A stretch of DNA of 64,000 nucleotides from Candidatus Alistipes avicola (GCA_019118565.1 DWYR01000025.1:1-64000), one strand, 5' to 3'; positions 1 through 10,436 are shown, counted from the first letter of the stretch. The notes: generated from the sequence alone by a model not told the origin. Translations and numbers: made by a program.

Positions 1-2
1 TG

Positions 3-563
3 ACCGATGACGAGCGCCTGCAGCCGACCGAACTCAATCCCGAAATGGCCACACTGGACTGCGGAACGCTGAACTTCGGTGGCGACGAGGTCTTCTTCAA
101 TACCGAGAACACCATTAAATATTTCGGCGACCGGATGATCGAGCGCGGCATCAAGCCTGAACTCGAGGTGTTCGACAAGAGCATGATCGAGATGGCGCTG
201 CGCATGCACAAGAAGGGACACATCAAGAGCCCGATGCACTTCGACTTCGTCATGGGCGTAAACGGCGGTATCGGCGGCGAATTGCGTGATTTCGTCTTCC
301 TGCGCGGCAGCATTCCTTCGGATGCAACCTATACGGTTGCCGGTATCGGCCGCTATGAATTCCCGCTCGCTATGGCGGCTATCATCGACGGTGGCCACGT
401 ACGCGTCGGCTTCGAGGATAATGTCTATCTGTCGAAGGGCGTGCTGGCCAAATCAAACGGCGAACTGGTCGAGAAGGTCGTACGCATGGCCAAGGAGATG
501 GGACGTGAGATCGCGACCCCGGCCGAGGCACGTGCCATTCTGGGCCTCAAACCTTTGAAATAA
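3..563 (+). CDS. kce: 3-keto-5-aminohexanoate cleavage enzyme (BKACE family), 5'-truncated by window start
   Basis: Frame is open from base 3 (TDDERLQPTELNPEMATLDCGTLNFGGDEVFFNT...), so the listed ATG at 45 is internal. BKACE-like segments and position directly before kdd/kamA. Confidence 0.9.
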   Translation, partial: TDDERLQPTELNPEMATLDCGTLNFGGDEVFFNTENTIKYFGDRMIERGIKPELEVFDKSMIEMALRMHKKGHIKSPMHFDFVMGVNGGIGGELRDFVFLRGSIPSDATYTVAGIGRYEFPLAMAAIIDGGHVRVGFEDNVYLSKGVLAKSNGELVEKVVRMAKEMGREIATPAEARAILGLKPLK

Positions 564-598
564 ACAATAATCACATAACTATTAAAACACACACAACC

Positions 599-1639
599 AT
601 GAAAAAAGGCAATAAATACGGTACCCACCGAGTAATCGAACCCAAAGGCGTTCTGCCGCAGCCGGCGAACAAAGTGGACAACAATATGGACGAGATCTAC
701 GACAACGAGATCCTGATCGACGTTCAGACCCTTAACATCGACTCCGCAAGCTTCACCCAGATCGAGGAGCAGGCTGGCGGCGACAAGGAGAAGATCGCTC
801 AGATCATGCTGGATATCGTTGCAAAACAGGGCAAGCACCGCAACCCGGTAACCGGTTCGGGCGGTATGCTGCTCGGTACGGTAGAGAAGATCGGTGACGC
901 GCTGATCGGCAAAACCGACCTGAAAGTAGGCGACAAGATCGCAACGCTCGTATCGCTGTCGCTGACCCCGCTGCGCATCGACAAGATCAAGGAGATCCGT
1001 CCGGAGATCGACCAGGTAGACATCGACGGTAAGGCAATCTTGTTCGAGAGCGGTATCTATGCCAAGATTCCGAGCGATATGCCCGAGAACCTGGCTCTGT
1101 CGGCACTCGACGTTGCAGGTGCTCCGGCCCAGACCGCAAAACTCGTAAAACCGGGCGATACGGTACTGATCATCGGTGCAGGTGGTAAATCGGGTATGCT
1201 CTGCTGCTACGAGGCAAAGAAACGTGCCGGTGTAACGGGTAAGGTAATCGGTATCACGCACTCGCCGAAGAGCACCGAGCGTCTGCAGAAACTCGGCTTC
1301 TGCGACTATGTATTCGCAGCCGATGCAACGCAGCCGGTTCCCGTTATGGAGAAGATCTCCGAGCTGACGAACGGTCAGATGGCCGACATCACGATCAACA
1401 ACGTGAACATTCCCGACACGGAGATGACGAGCATCCTGTGCACCAAAGATACGGGTATCGTATACTTCTTCTCGATGGCTACCAGCTTCACCAAAGCGGC
1501 TCTGGGCGCAGAGGGTGTCGGCAGCGACGTTACGATGATCGTAGGTAACGGCTACACGAAGGGCCACGCCGAGATCACGCTCCAGGAGTTGCGCGAGAAC
1601 GAAGAACTCCGCAAAATCTTTACGGAACTTTACGCATAA
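599..1639 (+). CDS. kdd: L-erythro-3,5-diaminohexanoate dehydrogenase
   Basis: 346 aa; Rossmann-like VLIIGAGGKSGMLCCYEAKKR; between kce and kamA. Confidence 0.92.
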   Translation: MKKGNKYGTHRVIEPKGVLPQPANKVDNNMDEIYDNEILIDVQTLNIDSASFTQIEEQAGGDKEKIAQIMLDIVAKQGKHRNPVTGSGGMLLGTVEKIGDALIGKTDLKVGDKIATLVSLSLTPLRIDKIKEIRPEIDQVDIDGKAILFESGIYAKIPSDMPENLALSALDVAGAPAQTAKLVKPGDTVLIIGAGGKSGMLCCYEAKKRAGVTGKVIGITHSPKSTERLQKLGFCDYVFAADATQPVPVMEKISELTNGQMADITINNVNIPDTEMTSILCTKDTGIVYFFSMATSFTKAALGAEGVGSDVTMIVGNGYTKGHAEITLQELRENEELRKIFTELYA

Positions 1640-1645
1640 TCAGCG

Positions 1646-2887
1646 ATGGGAGAGAGCAGAAGAAAACAGTATTTTCCGAACGTATCCGACGCTGATTGGA
1701 ACAACTGGAAATGGCAGGTTGCCAACCGTATCGAGACGGTTGAAGAGCTGAAGAAATACATCACGCTGCAACCCGGCGAGGAGGAGGCGATCCGCGAGTC
1801 CCTCAAGACGATCCGTATGGCCATCACGCCGTACTACCTGAGTTTGATCGACAACAACGATCCCAACAGCCCGATCCGCAAACAGGCTGTCCCCTCGATC
1901 AACGAGTTGCACAAATCGGAGGCCGATCTGGACGACCCTCTGCATGAGGATTCCGATTCGCCGGTTCCGGGTCTGACTCACCGTTACCCCGACCGTGTGC
2001 TGTTCCTCATCACGGATATGTGCTCCATGTACTGCCGTCACTGCACCCGTCGTCGTTTCGCTGGCCAGCACGATGCTGCCGTACCGATGGAGCGTATCGA
2101 CAAGTGCATCGACTACATCGCACGCACGCCGCAGGTTCGCGACGTATTGCTGTCGGGTGGAGATGCCCTGCTGGTTTCGGACAGCACGCTGGAGTATATC
2201 ATCCAGAAACTGCGCGCTATTCCGCACGTGGAGATTATTCGTATCGGAACCCGCACCCCGGTGGTTATGCCGCAGCGTATCACGCCCGAGCTGGTTAACA
2301 TGCTGAAGAAATACCACCCGATCTGGCTCAACACGCACTTCAACCACTCGGACGAGGTGACCGAAGAGTCCCGTCAGGCTTGTGCACGTCTGGCCGATGC
2401 AGGTATTCCGCTGGGTAACCAGTCGGTTCTGCTGCGCGGTGTAAACGACTGCCCGCACATCATGAAGGAGTTGGTACACAACCTGGTAAAGATGCGTGTG
2501 CGTCCCTACTACATCTATCAGTGCGACCTGAGCACCGGTATCGAGCACTTCCGTACTCCGGTTTCGAAGGGTATCGAGATCATCGAGAACCTGCGCGGAC
2601 ATACGTCGGGTTATGCCGTACCGACCTTCGTGGTAGATGCTCCGGGTGGCGGTGGCAAGATCCCCGTAGCTCCGAACTATGTAATCTCCGAGTCGCCCAA
2701 ACGCGTAATTCTGCGTAACTACGAGGGTGTGATCACCACCTATACGCAGCCTCAGGATTACAAGGACGAGTGCCATTGCCCGACCTGCCGCCAGAACAAA
2801 GAGGGTGTTGCCTCGCTGTTGGACGGTAAGCAGCTGTCGCTCGAGCCGAAAGATCTGAGCCGCAACAAACGTAACAAACACGAATAA
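1646..2887 (+). CDS. kamA: lysine 2,3-aminomutase (radical SAM, PLP)
   Basis: 413 aa; radical-SAM motif CSMYCRHC; LLSGGDALL; C-terminal CHCPTC. Confidence 0.96.
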   Translation: MGESRRKQYFPNVSDADWNNWKWQVANRIETVEELKKYITLQPGEEEAIRESLKTIRMAITPYYLSLIDNNDPNSPIRKQAVPSINELHKSEADLDDPLHEDSDSPVPGLTHRYPDRVLFLITDMCSMYCRHCTRRRFAGQHDAAVPMERIDKCIDYIARTPQVRDVLLSGGDALLVSDSTLEYIIQKLRAIPHVEIIRIGTRTPVVMPQRITPELVNMLKKYHPIWLNTHFNHSDEVTEESRQACARLADAGIPLGNQSVLLRGVNDCPHIMKELVHNLVKMRVRPYYIYQCDLSTGIEHFRTPVSKGIEIIENLRGHTSGYAVPTFVVDAPGGGGKIPVAPNYVISESPKRVILRNYEGVITTYTQPQDYKDECHCPTCRQNKEGVASLLDGKQLSLEPKDLSRNKRNKHE

Positions 2888-2896
2888 TTAACGTAG

Positions 2897-2931
2897 GAGG
2901 AGTGCTCCAGCTTACGTTGGAGCACTCCTTT
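2897..2931 (+). terminator. hairpin terminator downstream of kamA
   Basis: GGAGTGCTCCA-gcttacg-TTGGAGCACTCC followed by TTTA. Confidence 0.7.
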
Positions 2932-3062
2932 ACATAACAACATGGAGTCGTTTGACGCACAAGCGATTCCACATAAGAAAAAATTGAAATCGTCGAACCC
3001 GGAAAGATTCGGCGATTCCGTGTGAAACACCGTTCCGGAATTTACGAACCTTGTTATTTGTC

Positions 3063-4073
3063 ATGTCCTTTATCGAAGAGATAGCCGACTACCGCAGCGT
3101 TTCGATCGTAGGGCTGGCCAAAAACGCCGGCAAGACCGAAACGTTGAACTATATTCTCAAGAAGGTGCATGATGGAGGCAAGCGACTGGCAGTCACCTCG
3201 ATCGGTATCGACGGAGAGAGTCAGGACCAGGTAACCCAGACGGCCAAACCGGAGATAGAGATCTACGAGGGGATGATTTTCGTCACCTCCAAGAAGCACT
3301 ATCGCGAGAAACGTCTGATCGCCGAGGTGTTGGATGTCGACTCGCAACAAACCTCGCTGGGACGTCTGGTAACGGCACGGGCCATCACATCGGGCAAGGT
3401 AATTCTTTCCGGTCCGGCCAGTACGCACGGGCTGCGCGACTACATCGAAAAGATGAAGCGCTGGCAGGTCGATACGACCTTCATCGACGGGGCGTTGTCG
3501 CGTCTCAGTCTGGGGTCGCCGGCCGTCACGGAGGCGATGGTGCTGGCAACGGGTGCCGCCGTATCGCGGAATATTGCAGAGCTGGTCAAACGGACCAAAT
3601 ACACGTATGACCTGACCCAGTCGGAGGCCGTCGATCCGGCTCTGGCAGAACGGCTCGCCGGTATCGAAACGGGAGTTTGGGGTATCGACCCGCAAGGGGA
3701 GGCGCATGATCTGCGGATCCCTTCGGTGCTGATGCTGGAGAATCACAAGGAGGAACTGTTCCGTTACGGCCATACGATTTTCGTGGCGGGAATCGTAACA
3801 GACAAACTGCTGCAATACCTGCGTGTACAGAAGCAGGCCAAGGAGATCGTACTGATCGCCAAAGATTTTACGCGCATTTTCGCCTCACCGGAGGTCTATT
3901 ACGCTTTCCTGAAGAAGGGAGCCCGCATCCGGGTGGTTTGGCGCAACAAACTGCTGGGTATCACGATTAACCCGACCTCGCCGGAAGGGTATCGGATGAA
4001 CCCGGAGGAATTGAAAGAGAATTTGGAGTCCGCACTGCGGATTCCCGTATATAATGTAAGGCAATGCAACTGA
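3063..4073 (+). CDS. kamB: lysine 5,6-aminomutase reactivase subunit KamB-like (P-loop protein)
   Basis: P-loop GLAKNAGKT; overlaps the MutS-like KamC gene by 10 bp; immediately upstream of kamDE. Start placed at the second ATG of the ORF (MSFIEE). Confidence 0.78.
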   Translation: MSFIEEIADYRSVSIVGLAKNAGKTETLNYILKKVHDGGKRLAVTSIGIDGESQDQVTQTAKPEIEIYEGMIFVTSKKHYREKRLIAEVLDVDSQQTSLGRLVTARAITSGKVILSGPASTHGLRDYIEKMKRWQVDTTFIDGALSRLSLGSPAVTEAMVLATGAAVSRNIAELVKRTKYTYDLTQSEAVDPALAERLAGIETGVWGIDPQGEAHDLRIPSVLMLENHKEELFRYGHTIFVAGIVTDKLLQYLRVQKQAKEIVLIAKDFTRIFASPEVYYAFLKKGARIRVVWRNKLLGITINPTSPEGYRMNPEELKENLESALRIPVYNVRQCN

Positions 4074-5440
4074 GAGAGGCCATACGCACGATTGGGGGAG
4101 TTCGATTCATGATCGACCGACTGGATATCCGGTCCGGTTTGTCGCGCAGTATCCTCTACGAAACGCCTTATATGCAGGACGACCGGCTGATTCGAGAGGA
4201 GCTGGAGCGAATTGAATTCTTCCGCACGCTGTTGTGCGACGAGAAGTACGCAGAAGGAATTGAGTCCCTGCGAATCAAACTGGATCGGCTGAAAGACATA
4301 CGCAACACGATTGCCGCGTTGCAGGGAAAACATACGCTGGACGACATTCAGCTCTTCGAGATCAAGGGGTTGGCCCTGCTCGGCGAAGAGATCAACGAAC
4401 TGCTCGCCCAGTTGAAAATAGACATACTGGAGACCGTTTCACTCAAGGCAGTGGTCGGAATTCTCGACCCGGACAAGAACCGGATTCCCAGTTTTTATAT
4501 TTACGACAGCTATTCGGCTGAGTTGGCCTCCCTGCGCAAGGAGCTCAAAAAGAGCAAGGGAGACGAAGCCGAATACGAAAAGATATACGCCCGATGCGAA
4601 GCGCTCGAAGAGAAGATCCGCACGGATCTCTGTCTCGAATTACGGCCTTACAGCCAGGGTATGCTGCGCGCCTCGGAGGTGCTGGCCCATCTGGACATTC
4701 TGCTGGCCAAGGCACAGCAGGCCCTCGATATGGGTTTATGCAAGCCCTCGATCGACACACACACGATCGGCTACCGGGGGCTCTTCAATCCGGAGATCCG
4801 CGAGGCATTGGCCTGCGACGGCAAGAGTTTCCAGGCCGTAGATATTGATATCGAGAAACGTCCCGTACTGATCACCGGCGCGAACATGACCGGCAAATCG
4901 GTTGTTCTGAAGACCGTGGCACTGGCTCAGGCCCTGTTCCAGTTCGGCTTCTACGTCCCGGCAGCCGAAGCCCGGATCGTGGTGGTAGAGGATATACTCG
5001 TCTCGATGGGAGACGATCAGGATGCCCTGAAGGGTCTCTCTTCGTTCGCCGCCGAGATGGGCAAGATCGACCGGATCGTCCGGGAGGTTAAGCTCGGCAA
5101 GAATGTACTGGTTCTGGTGGACGAACCGGCGCGGACGACCAATCCGACCGAAGGCAAGGCGCTCGTAAACGCCTTGTTGGAGTTGCTGGACGAATACCGC
5201 ATCTATGCGCTGCTGACAACCCATTACAGCGGTATCCGTACATCGGGTCGCAAACTCCGCGTAAAGGGTATTCCGGATGATCTCAAAAGCGGAATCACAG
5301 GTAGCGACATCAACCGGCTGATCGACTATTCGCTCATCGAAGATACGGGCGAAGAGGTGCCTCACGAAGCGGTCCGCATCGCACGGATGCTGGGCGTGGA
5401 CGAGGATCTGCTCGGCCGTACAGAAAAGTATCTCATGTAA
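4064..5440 (+). CDS. kamC: lysine 5,6-aminomutase reactivase ATPase KamC-like (MutS-like ATPase)
   Basis: MutS-type Walker A TGANMTGKSVVLKTVAL, Walker B LVLVDEPARTTNP; adjacent to kamDE. Confidence 0.82.
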   Translation: MQLREAIRTIGGVRFMIDRLDIRSGLSRSILYETPYMQDDRLIREELERIEFFRTLLCDEKYAEGIESLRIKLDRLKDIRNTIAALQGKHTLDDIQLFEIKGLALLGEEINELLAQLKIDILETVSLKAVVGILDPDKNRIPSFYIYDSYSAELASLRKELKKSKGDEAEYEKIYARCEALEEKIRTDLCLELRPYSQGMLRASEVLAHLDILLAKAQQALDMGLCKPSIDTHTIGYRGLFNPEIREALACDGKSFQAVDIDIEKRPVLITGANMTGKSVVLKTVALAQALFQFGFYVPAAEARIVVVEDILVSMGDDQDALKGLSSFAAEMGKIDRIVREVKLGKNVLVLVDEPARTTNPTEGKALVNALLELLDEYRIYALLTTHYSGIRTSGRKLRVKGIPDDLKSGITGSDINRLIDYSLIEDTGEEVPHEAVRIARMLGVDEDLLGRTEKYLM

Positions 5441-5454
5441 CACTTACTTCAAAT

Positions 5455-7017
5455 ATGCAAAACAGTAGCAAGTTAGGTCTTGATTTTGGAAAGGTGGCAT
5501 CCGCCAAAGCGGTATCGAAGAAGATCGCAGCGGACGTCCAACAATTTGTAGATCGCTATACGACGGTTGCCGTCGAGAGAACACTGTGTCGTCTGATCGG
5601 AATCGACGGCGTGGATGAGAACGCTGTCCCGCTGCCCAATGTGGTGGTTGATGAGGTCAAGGAGAAGGGTGCTCTCGGAGAGGGTGTCCTGTTCTTCATC
5701 GGCAATGCGATGATAGAGACCGGTCTCTCGCCGCAGCAGATCGCCGAAAAGGTGGCAGCCGGAGAGTTGGATCTGACCAAATTGCCCGTTCACCCCGTAG
5801 AGAAGATTCAGGAGGCCCTGCAGCCCGCAATCGACGCCTGCATCGAGCGGATCAATGCCCGCAAAGCCCGTCGCGCCCACTATCTGGAGACGCTGGGCGA
5901 AGGCTCCAAACCGTATCTGTACGTAATTGTCGCTACGGGTAACATCTACGAGGATGTGGTACAGGCACAGGCGGCAGCCCGTCAGGGTGCCGATATCATC
6001 GCCGTGATCCGTACCACGGGACAGAGCTTGCTCGACTACGTACCTTACGGTGCTACGACCGAAGGATTCGGCGGTACGTTCGCTACGCAGGAAAACTTCC
6101 GCATCATGCGTAAGGCGCTGGATGAAGTGGGCGAGGAGGTCGGCCGCTACATCCGTCTTTGCAACTACTGTTCCGGTCTCTGTATGCCGGAAATCGCAGC
6201 CATGGGTGCGCTGGAGGGACTCGACGTCATGCTCAACGACGCACTCTACGGTATCCTGTTCCGCGACATCAATATGCAGCGTACGCTCGTTGACCAGTTC
6301 ATGTCGCGTGTAATCAACGGATTCGCAGGCGTAATCATCAACACGGGAGAGGACAACTACCTGACCACGGCCGATGCCGTCGAGCAGGCCCACACCGTGC
6401 TGGCTTCCGACCTGATCAACGAGCAGTTGGCGCTGATCGCCGGTCTGCCGGAGGAGCAGATGGGTCTGGGACACGCCTTCGAGATGGATCCGATGCTGGA
6501 GAACGGCTTCCTGTTTGAGTTGGCTCAGGCACAGATGACGCGCGAAATCTTCCCGAAGGCTACGTTGAAATATATGCCGCCGACGAAGTTCATGACCGGT
6601 AATATCTTCCGGGGACACATCCAGGATGCCCTCTTCAACATGATCGGTATCTGGACCTCGCAGGGTATTCAGCTGCTCGGTATGCCGACCGAGGCAATTC
6701 ATACGCCGTTCATGTCGGACCGTTACCTCTCGATCGAAAATGCGAAGTACATCTTCAACAACATGAAGAACATCGGCGACGAAGTCGAGTACAAGAAGGA
6801 CGGTATCATCCAGCGACGGGCACAGGAGGTTCTCGACAAGACCCTCGTACTGTTGCAGAACATCGAGAAGGAGGGCCTCTTCACGGCACTCGAGAAGGGT
6901 ATCTTCGCCGATATCAAACGTCCGAAGAACGGAGGCAAGGGACTGGCCGGTGTTGTCGAGAAAGGCAACAACTACTACAATCCATTTATTGAAAGAATGC
7001 TGTTAAAACGTAAATAA
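5455..7017 (+). CDS. kamD: D-lysine 5,6-aminomutase alpha subunit
   Basis: 520 aa; paired with a B12-binding small subunit; operon context. Confidence 0.93.
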   Translation: MQNSSKLGLDFGKVASAKAVSKKIAADVQQFVDRYTTVAVERTLCRLIGIDGVDENAVPLPNVVVDEVKEKGALGEGVLFFIGNAMIETGLSPQQIAEKVAAGELDLTKLPVHPVEKIQEALQPAIDACIERINARKARRAHYLETLGEGSKPYLYVIVATGNIYEDVVQAQAAARQGADIIAVIRTTGQSLLDYVPYGATTEGFGGTFATQENFRIMRKALDEVGEEVGRYIRLCNYCSGLCMPEIAAMGALEGLDVMLNDALYGILFRDINMQRTLVDQFMSRVINGFAGVIINTGEDNYLTTADAVEQAHTVLASDLINEQLALIAGLPEEQMGLGHAFEMDPMLENGFLFELAQAQMTREIFPKATLKYMPPTKFMTGNIFRGHIQDALFNMIGIWTSQGIQLLGMPTEAIHTPFMSDRYLSIENAKYIFNNMKNIGDEVEYKKDGIIQRRAQEVLDKTLVLLQNIEKEGLFTALEKGIFADIKRPKNGGKGLAGVVEKGNNYYNPFIERMLLKRK

Positions 7018-7018
7018 G

Positions 7019-7810
7019 ATGAGCGGAGGATTATATTCGACAGAGAAAGCGGATTTCGACCAGACACTGGATCTGAAAAAGATAAAGCCCTACGGCGACA
7101 CGATGAACGACGGTAAGACTCAGCTGAGTTTTACCCTTCCGGTCGAGGCCGGCGACGAGGCGATGGAGGCAGCCAAACAGCTGCTCAAGAAGATGGGATT
7201 TGAGAATCCTCAGGTTGTCTTCATGAAAGAGCTGACCAAGGGATTCACCTTCTTCAACTGCTACGGCAGCTGCACCCATACGGTTGACTTTACGAACATT
7301 CACGCTCCGAAGGTAGAGTCTACCCACTGGGATATGCAGGAGTGCGACGAGTTCATCCGCACCCATATCGGCCGTCCGATCGTTGTGGTAGGTGCCAGCA
7401 CCGGTACCGATGCCCACACGGTAGGTATCGATGCGATCATGAACATGAAGGGTTTTGCCGGCCACTACGGTCTGGAGCGTTACGAGATGTTCGAGGCGCA
7501 CAACCTCGGTAGCCAGGTTCTCAACGAGGACTTCATCGCCAAGGCTTTGGAACTGAAAGCCGACGCACTGCTCGTATCGCAGACCGTTACCCAGAAGGAT
7601 ATCCACATCAAGAACATGACCGAACTGGTCGAGATGCTCGAGGCCGAAGGGCTGCGCGACAAGGTGATTCTCGCGTGCGGCGGACCGCGTATCACGCACG
7701 AGTTGGCCAAGGAGCTGGGTTACGATGCAGGATTCGGCATGAACACCTATGCCGACGACGTGGCATCGTTCGTTGCCCAGGAGATGGATCGCCGCATGAA
7801 CAAACGATAA
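7019..7810 (+). CDS. kamE: D-lysine 5,6-aminomutase beta subunit (cobalamin-binding)
   Basis: DxHxxG cobalamin motif in TGTDAHTVGIDAI; downstream of kamD. Confidence 0.93.
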   Translation: MSGGLYSTEKADFDQTLDLKKIKPYGDTMNDGKTQLSFTLPVEAGDEAMEAAKQLLKKMGFENPQVVFMKELTKGFTFFNCYGSCTHTVDFTNIHAPKVESTHWDMQECDEFIRTHIGRPIVVVGASTGTDAHTVGIDAIMNMKGFAGHYGLERYEMFEAHNLGSQVLNEDFIAKALELKADALLVSQTVTQKDIHIKNMTELVEMLEAEGLRDKVILACGGPRITHELAKELGYDAGFGMNTYADDVASFVAQEMDRRMNKR

Positions 7811-7829
7811 ACCATAAACAACCAATACC

Positions 7830-8489
7830 ATGGACAAGAATCAAATACGGGAAGTCATCGCCAGACGAGCCGCTCTGGAGCTCAAGGACGGTGATGTAGT
7901 CAATCTGGGTATCGGTCTTCCGACCCTTATTCCCAACTACTTATCGAAAGACGTACACGTTGTTCTCCAGTCCGAGAACGGAGTACTGGGGCTCGGTTCC
8001 CAACCGGCCGAAGGGGAGGAAGATCCCGAACTGATCGGTGCAGGCGGCGGATACATCACGCTGACCCCCGGAGCCTCTTCGTTCGACAGTGCCACCTCGT
8101 TCGGCATCATCCGTGGCGGACACGTCGATGCAACCATTCTGGGTGCGCTGCAGGTCGATGAGAAGGGAGACCTTGCCAACTGGATCATCCCCGGCAAACT
8201 CGTTCCGGGTATGGGTGGTGCAATGGACCTGCTGGTCGGCGCCCGCCGCGTGATCCTGGCAATGGAACATACGGCCAAAGGCAACCCGAAGATCATGAAG
8301 AAGTGTACGCTGCCGCTGACCGCTGCCGGTCAGGTGAACCTGATCATCACCGAAATGGGCGTGATCGAGGTAACCCCGAAAGGTCTCGTGCTGAAGGAGA
8401 TCCACCCGGAGTTCACCGTAGAGCAGGTACAGGCCGCTACCGAGGCCCCCCTCATCATATCCGACGATTTAAAACCAATGAGAAGCTAA
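7830..8489 (+). CDS. 3-oxoacid / butyrate-acetoacetate CoA-transferase subunit B
   Basis: SENG motif (LQSENGVLGLG), GGGYITLTPGASSFDSATSFGIIRGGHVDATILGALQVDEKGDLANW typical of AtoA/CtfB/ScoB. Confidence 0.92.
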   Translation: MDKNQIREVIARRAALELKDGDVVNLGIGLPTLIPNYLSKDVHVVLQSENGVLGLGSQPAEGEEDPELIGAGGGYITLTPGASSFDSATSFGIIRGGHVDATILGALQVDEKGDLANWIIPGKLVPGMGGAMDLLVGARRVILAMEHTAKGNPKIMKKCTLPLTAAGQVNLIITEMGVIEVTPKGLVLKEIHPEFTVEQVQAATEAPLIISDDLKPMRS

Positions 8490-8492
8490 AAT

Positions 8493-9632
8493 ATGGATTT
8501 TTCACTCACTAAACAACAGGAACTGTTTCTGCAAATGATTCGCGAATTTGCAGAAAAAGAGGTGAAACCTCTGGCTGCAGAGATCGACGAAACGGAACGT
8601 TTCCCGAAGGAAACCGTCGAGAAGATGGCCAAACTCGGTATCATGGGTATTCCGTTCCCGGCAGAATATGGCGGTGCAGGCGGCGACAACATCATGTATT
8701 CGATGGCTGTCGAGGAGCTTTCGCGCGTATGCGGCACCACCGGTGTGATCGTATCGGCTCACACGTCGCTCTGCGCGGCTCCGATCTATGAATTCGGAAC
8801 GCCCGAACAGAAAGAGAAATACCTTACCAAACTGGCAACCGGCGAATGGATCGGTGCATTCGGTCTTACGGAGCCGAACGCCGGTACGGATGCATCGGCA
8901 CAGCAGACGATGGCCGTCAAGGATGGCGACAACTACATCCTGAACGGTTCAAAGATCTTTATCACCAACGGTGGTGAGGCTCAGGTTTACGTTATCTTCG
9001 CCATGACCGACAAGTCGGCCGGCACGCGCGGCATCTCGGCCTTCATCGTAGAGCGTGGCTTCCCCGGATTCTCGATCGGCAAGAAAGAGAAGAAGATGGG
9101 TATCCGCGCTTCGGCAACCACGGAGCTGATCTTCGAGAACTGCATCGTTCCGAAGGAGAACCTGCTCGGCCAGGAGGGCAAAGGCTTCGGTATCGCCATG
9201 AAAACCCTCGACGGCGGCCGTATCGGAATCGCCGCACAGGCTCTGGGTATCGCACAGGGTGCCATGGACGAGACGGTGAAATACGTGAAAGAGCGTAAAC
9301 AGTTTGGTCGCTCGATCGGTCAGTTCCAGAACACGCAGTTCCAGTTGGCCGACCTGCAGACCCGAATCCAGGCTGCCCGCCTGCTGGTTCGCTCGGCCGC
9401 ATTCAAGAAGGATCGCAAGGTGCCCTTCTCGGCCGATGCCGCCATGGCAAAACTCTTCGCAGCGGAGACGGCTATGGATATGACTACCAAAGCCGTACAG
9501 TTCCACGGAGGATACGGATACACCCGCGAATACCCGGTTGAAAGAATGATGCGCGATGCCAAGATCACCGAGATCTACGAAGGTACCTCCGAGGTACAGC
9601 GCATGGTTATTTCCAGTGCTTTATTAAAATAA
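8493..9632 (+). CDS. short-chain (butyryl-type) acyl-CoA dehydrogenase
   Basis: 379 aa; ACAD signatures (FGLTEPNAGTDASAQQT, YGYTREYPVERMMRDAKITEIYEGTSEVQRMVI). Confidence 0.94.
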   Translation: MDFSLTKQQELFLQMIREFAEKEVKPLAAEIDETERFPKETVEKMAKLGIMGIPFPAEYGGAGGDNIMYSMAVEELSRVCGTTGVIVSAHTSLCAAPIYEFGTPEQKEKYLTKLATGEWIGAFGLTEPNAGTDASAQQTMAVKDGDNYILNGSKIFITNGGEAQVYVIFAMTDKSAGTRGISAFIVERGFPGFSIGKKEKKMGIRASATTELIFENCIVPKENLLGQEGKGFGIAMKTLDGGRIGIAAQALGIAQGAMDETVKYVKERKQFGRSIGQFQNTQFQLADLQTRIQAARLLVRSAAFKKDRKVPFSADAAMAKLFAAETAMDMTTKAVQFHGGYGYTREYPVERMMRDAKITEIYEGTSEVQRMVISSALLK

Positions 9633-9644
9633 AGGTTCACAATC

Positions 9645-10427
9645 ATGAAAATAGTAGTTTGCATTAAACAGGTACCGGATACGACGGAGATCAAACTCGA
9701 TCCGGTGAAGGGAACGATGATCCGCGAGGGTGTTCCCAGCATTATGAACCCCGATGACAAGGGCGGTCTGGAAATGGCCTTGCAGCTCAAGGACAAGTTC
9801 GGAGCGGAGGTTACCGTACTGACCATGGGTCCCATGCAGGCCGAGGCTATCCTGCGCGAGGCTTTCGCAATGGGTGCCGACAAGGCGATCCTGCTCTCTG
9901 ACCGCAAGTTCGCCGGAGCCGACACGTTGGCTACCTCGAACACGCTGGCAGGTGCGCTGCGCGCTCTGGACTACGACCTGATCATCACCGGCCGCCAGGC
10001 TATCGACGGTGATACGGCTCAGGTAGGTCCCCAGATTGCCGAGCACCTCGACCTGCCGCAGGTAACCTATGTAGAGGATCTGCAGTTCGACGGTAAAAAA
10101 ACTTTCACTGTCCGTAAAGCAACCGAGGATGGCTACCAGATTCTGGAGGTCGATGCACCTTGCGTGCTGACCGTTCTCTCGTCGGCAAACAAGGCCCGCT
10201 ATATGTCGGTACGCGGCATCGTGGAGGCATTCGACAAACCGATCGAAACGTGGGGATTCGACAACATCACCGTAGACGAGAGCAAGATCGGTCTGAACGG
10301 TTCGCCTACGCGCGTGGCCAAATCGTTCGGCAAGGCCCTCAAAGCAGCCGGCCAGGTTTACGAGGTTGAGCCGACCGAGGCGGTGGATATCATTATCAAC
10401 AAACTGAAAGAGAAATACATAATCTAA
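9645..10427 (+). CDS. etfB: electron transfer flavoprotein beta subunit
   Basis: MKIVVCIKQVPDTTEIK...; ITGRQAIDGDTAQVGPQIAE signature. Confidence 0.95.
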   Translation: MKIVVCIKQVPDTTEIKLDPVKGTMIREGVPSIMNPDDKGGLEMALQLKDKFGAEVTVLTMGPMQAEAILREAFAMGADKAILLSDRKFAGADTLATSNTLAGALRALDYDLIITGRQAIDGDTAQVGPQIAEHLDLPQVTYVEDLQFDGKKTFTVRKATEDGYQILEVDAPCVLTVLSSANKARYMSVRGIVEAFDKPIETWGFDNITVDESKIGLNGSPTRVAKSFGKALKAAGQVYEVEPTEAVDIIINKLKEKYII

Positions 10428-10436
10428 AACAACACC

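Noticed and set aside
425-1567. Long antisense ORF opposite kce/kdd
   Set aside because: High-GC codon bias leaves antisense frames open. The sense genes are clear and the antisense protein has no recognisable family.
1640-2881. Antisense ORF covering all of kamA
   Set aside because: Shadow ORF of a strongly supported radical-SAM gene.
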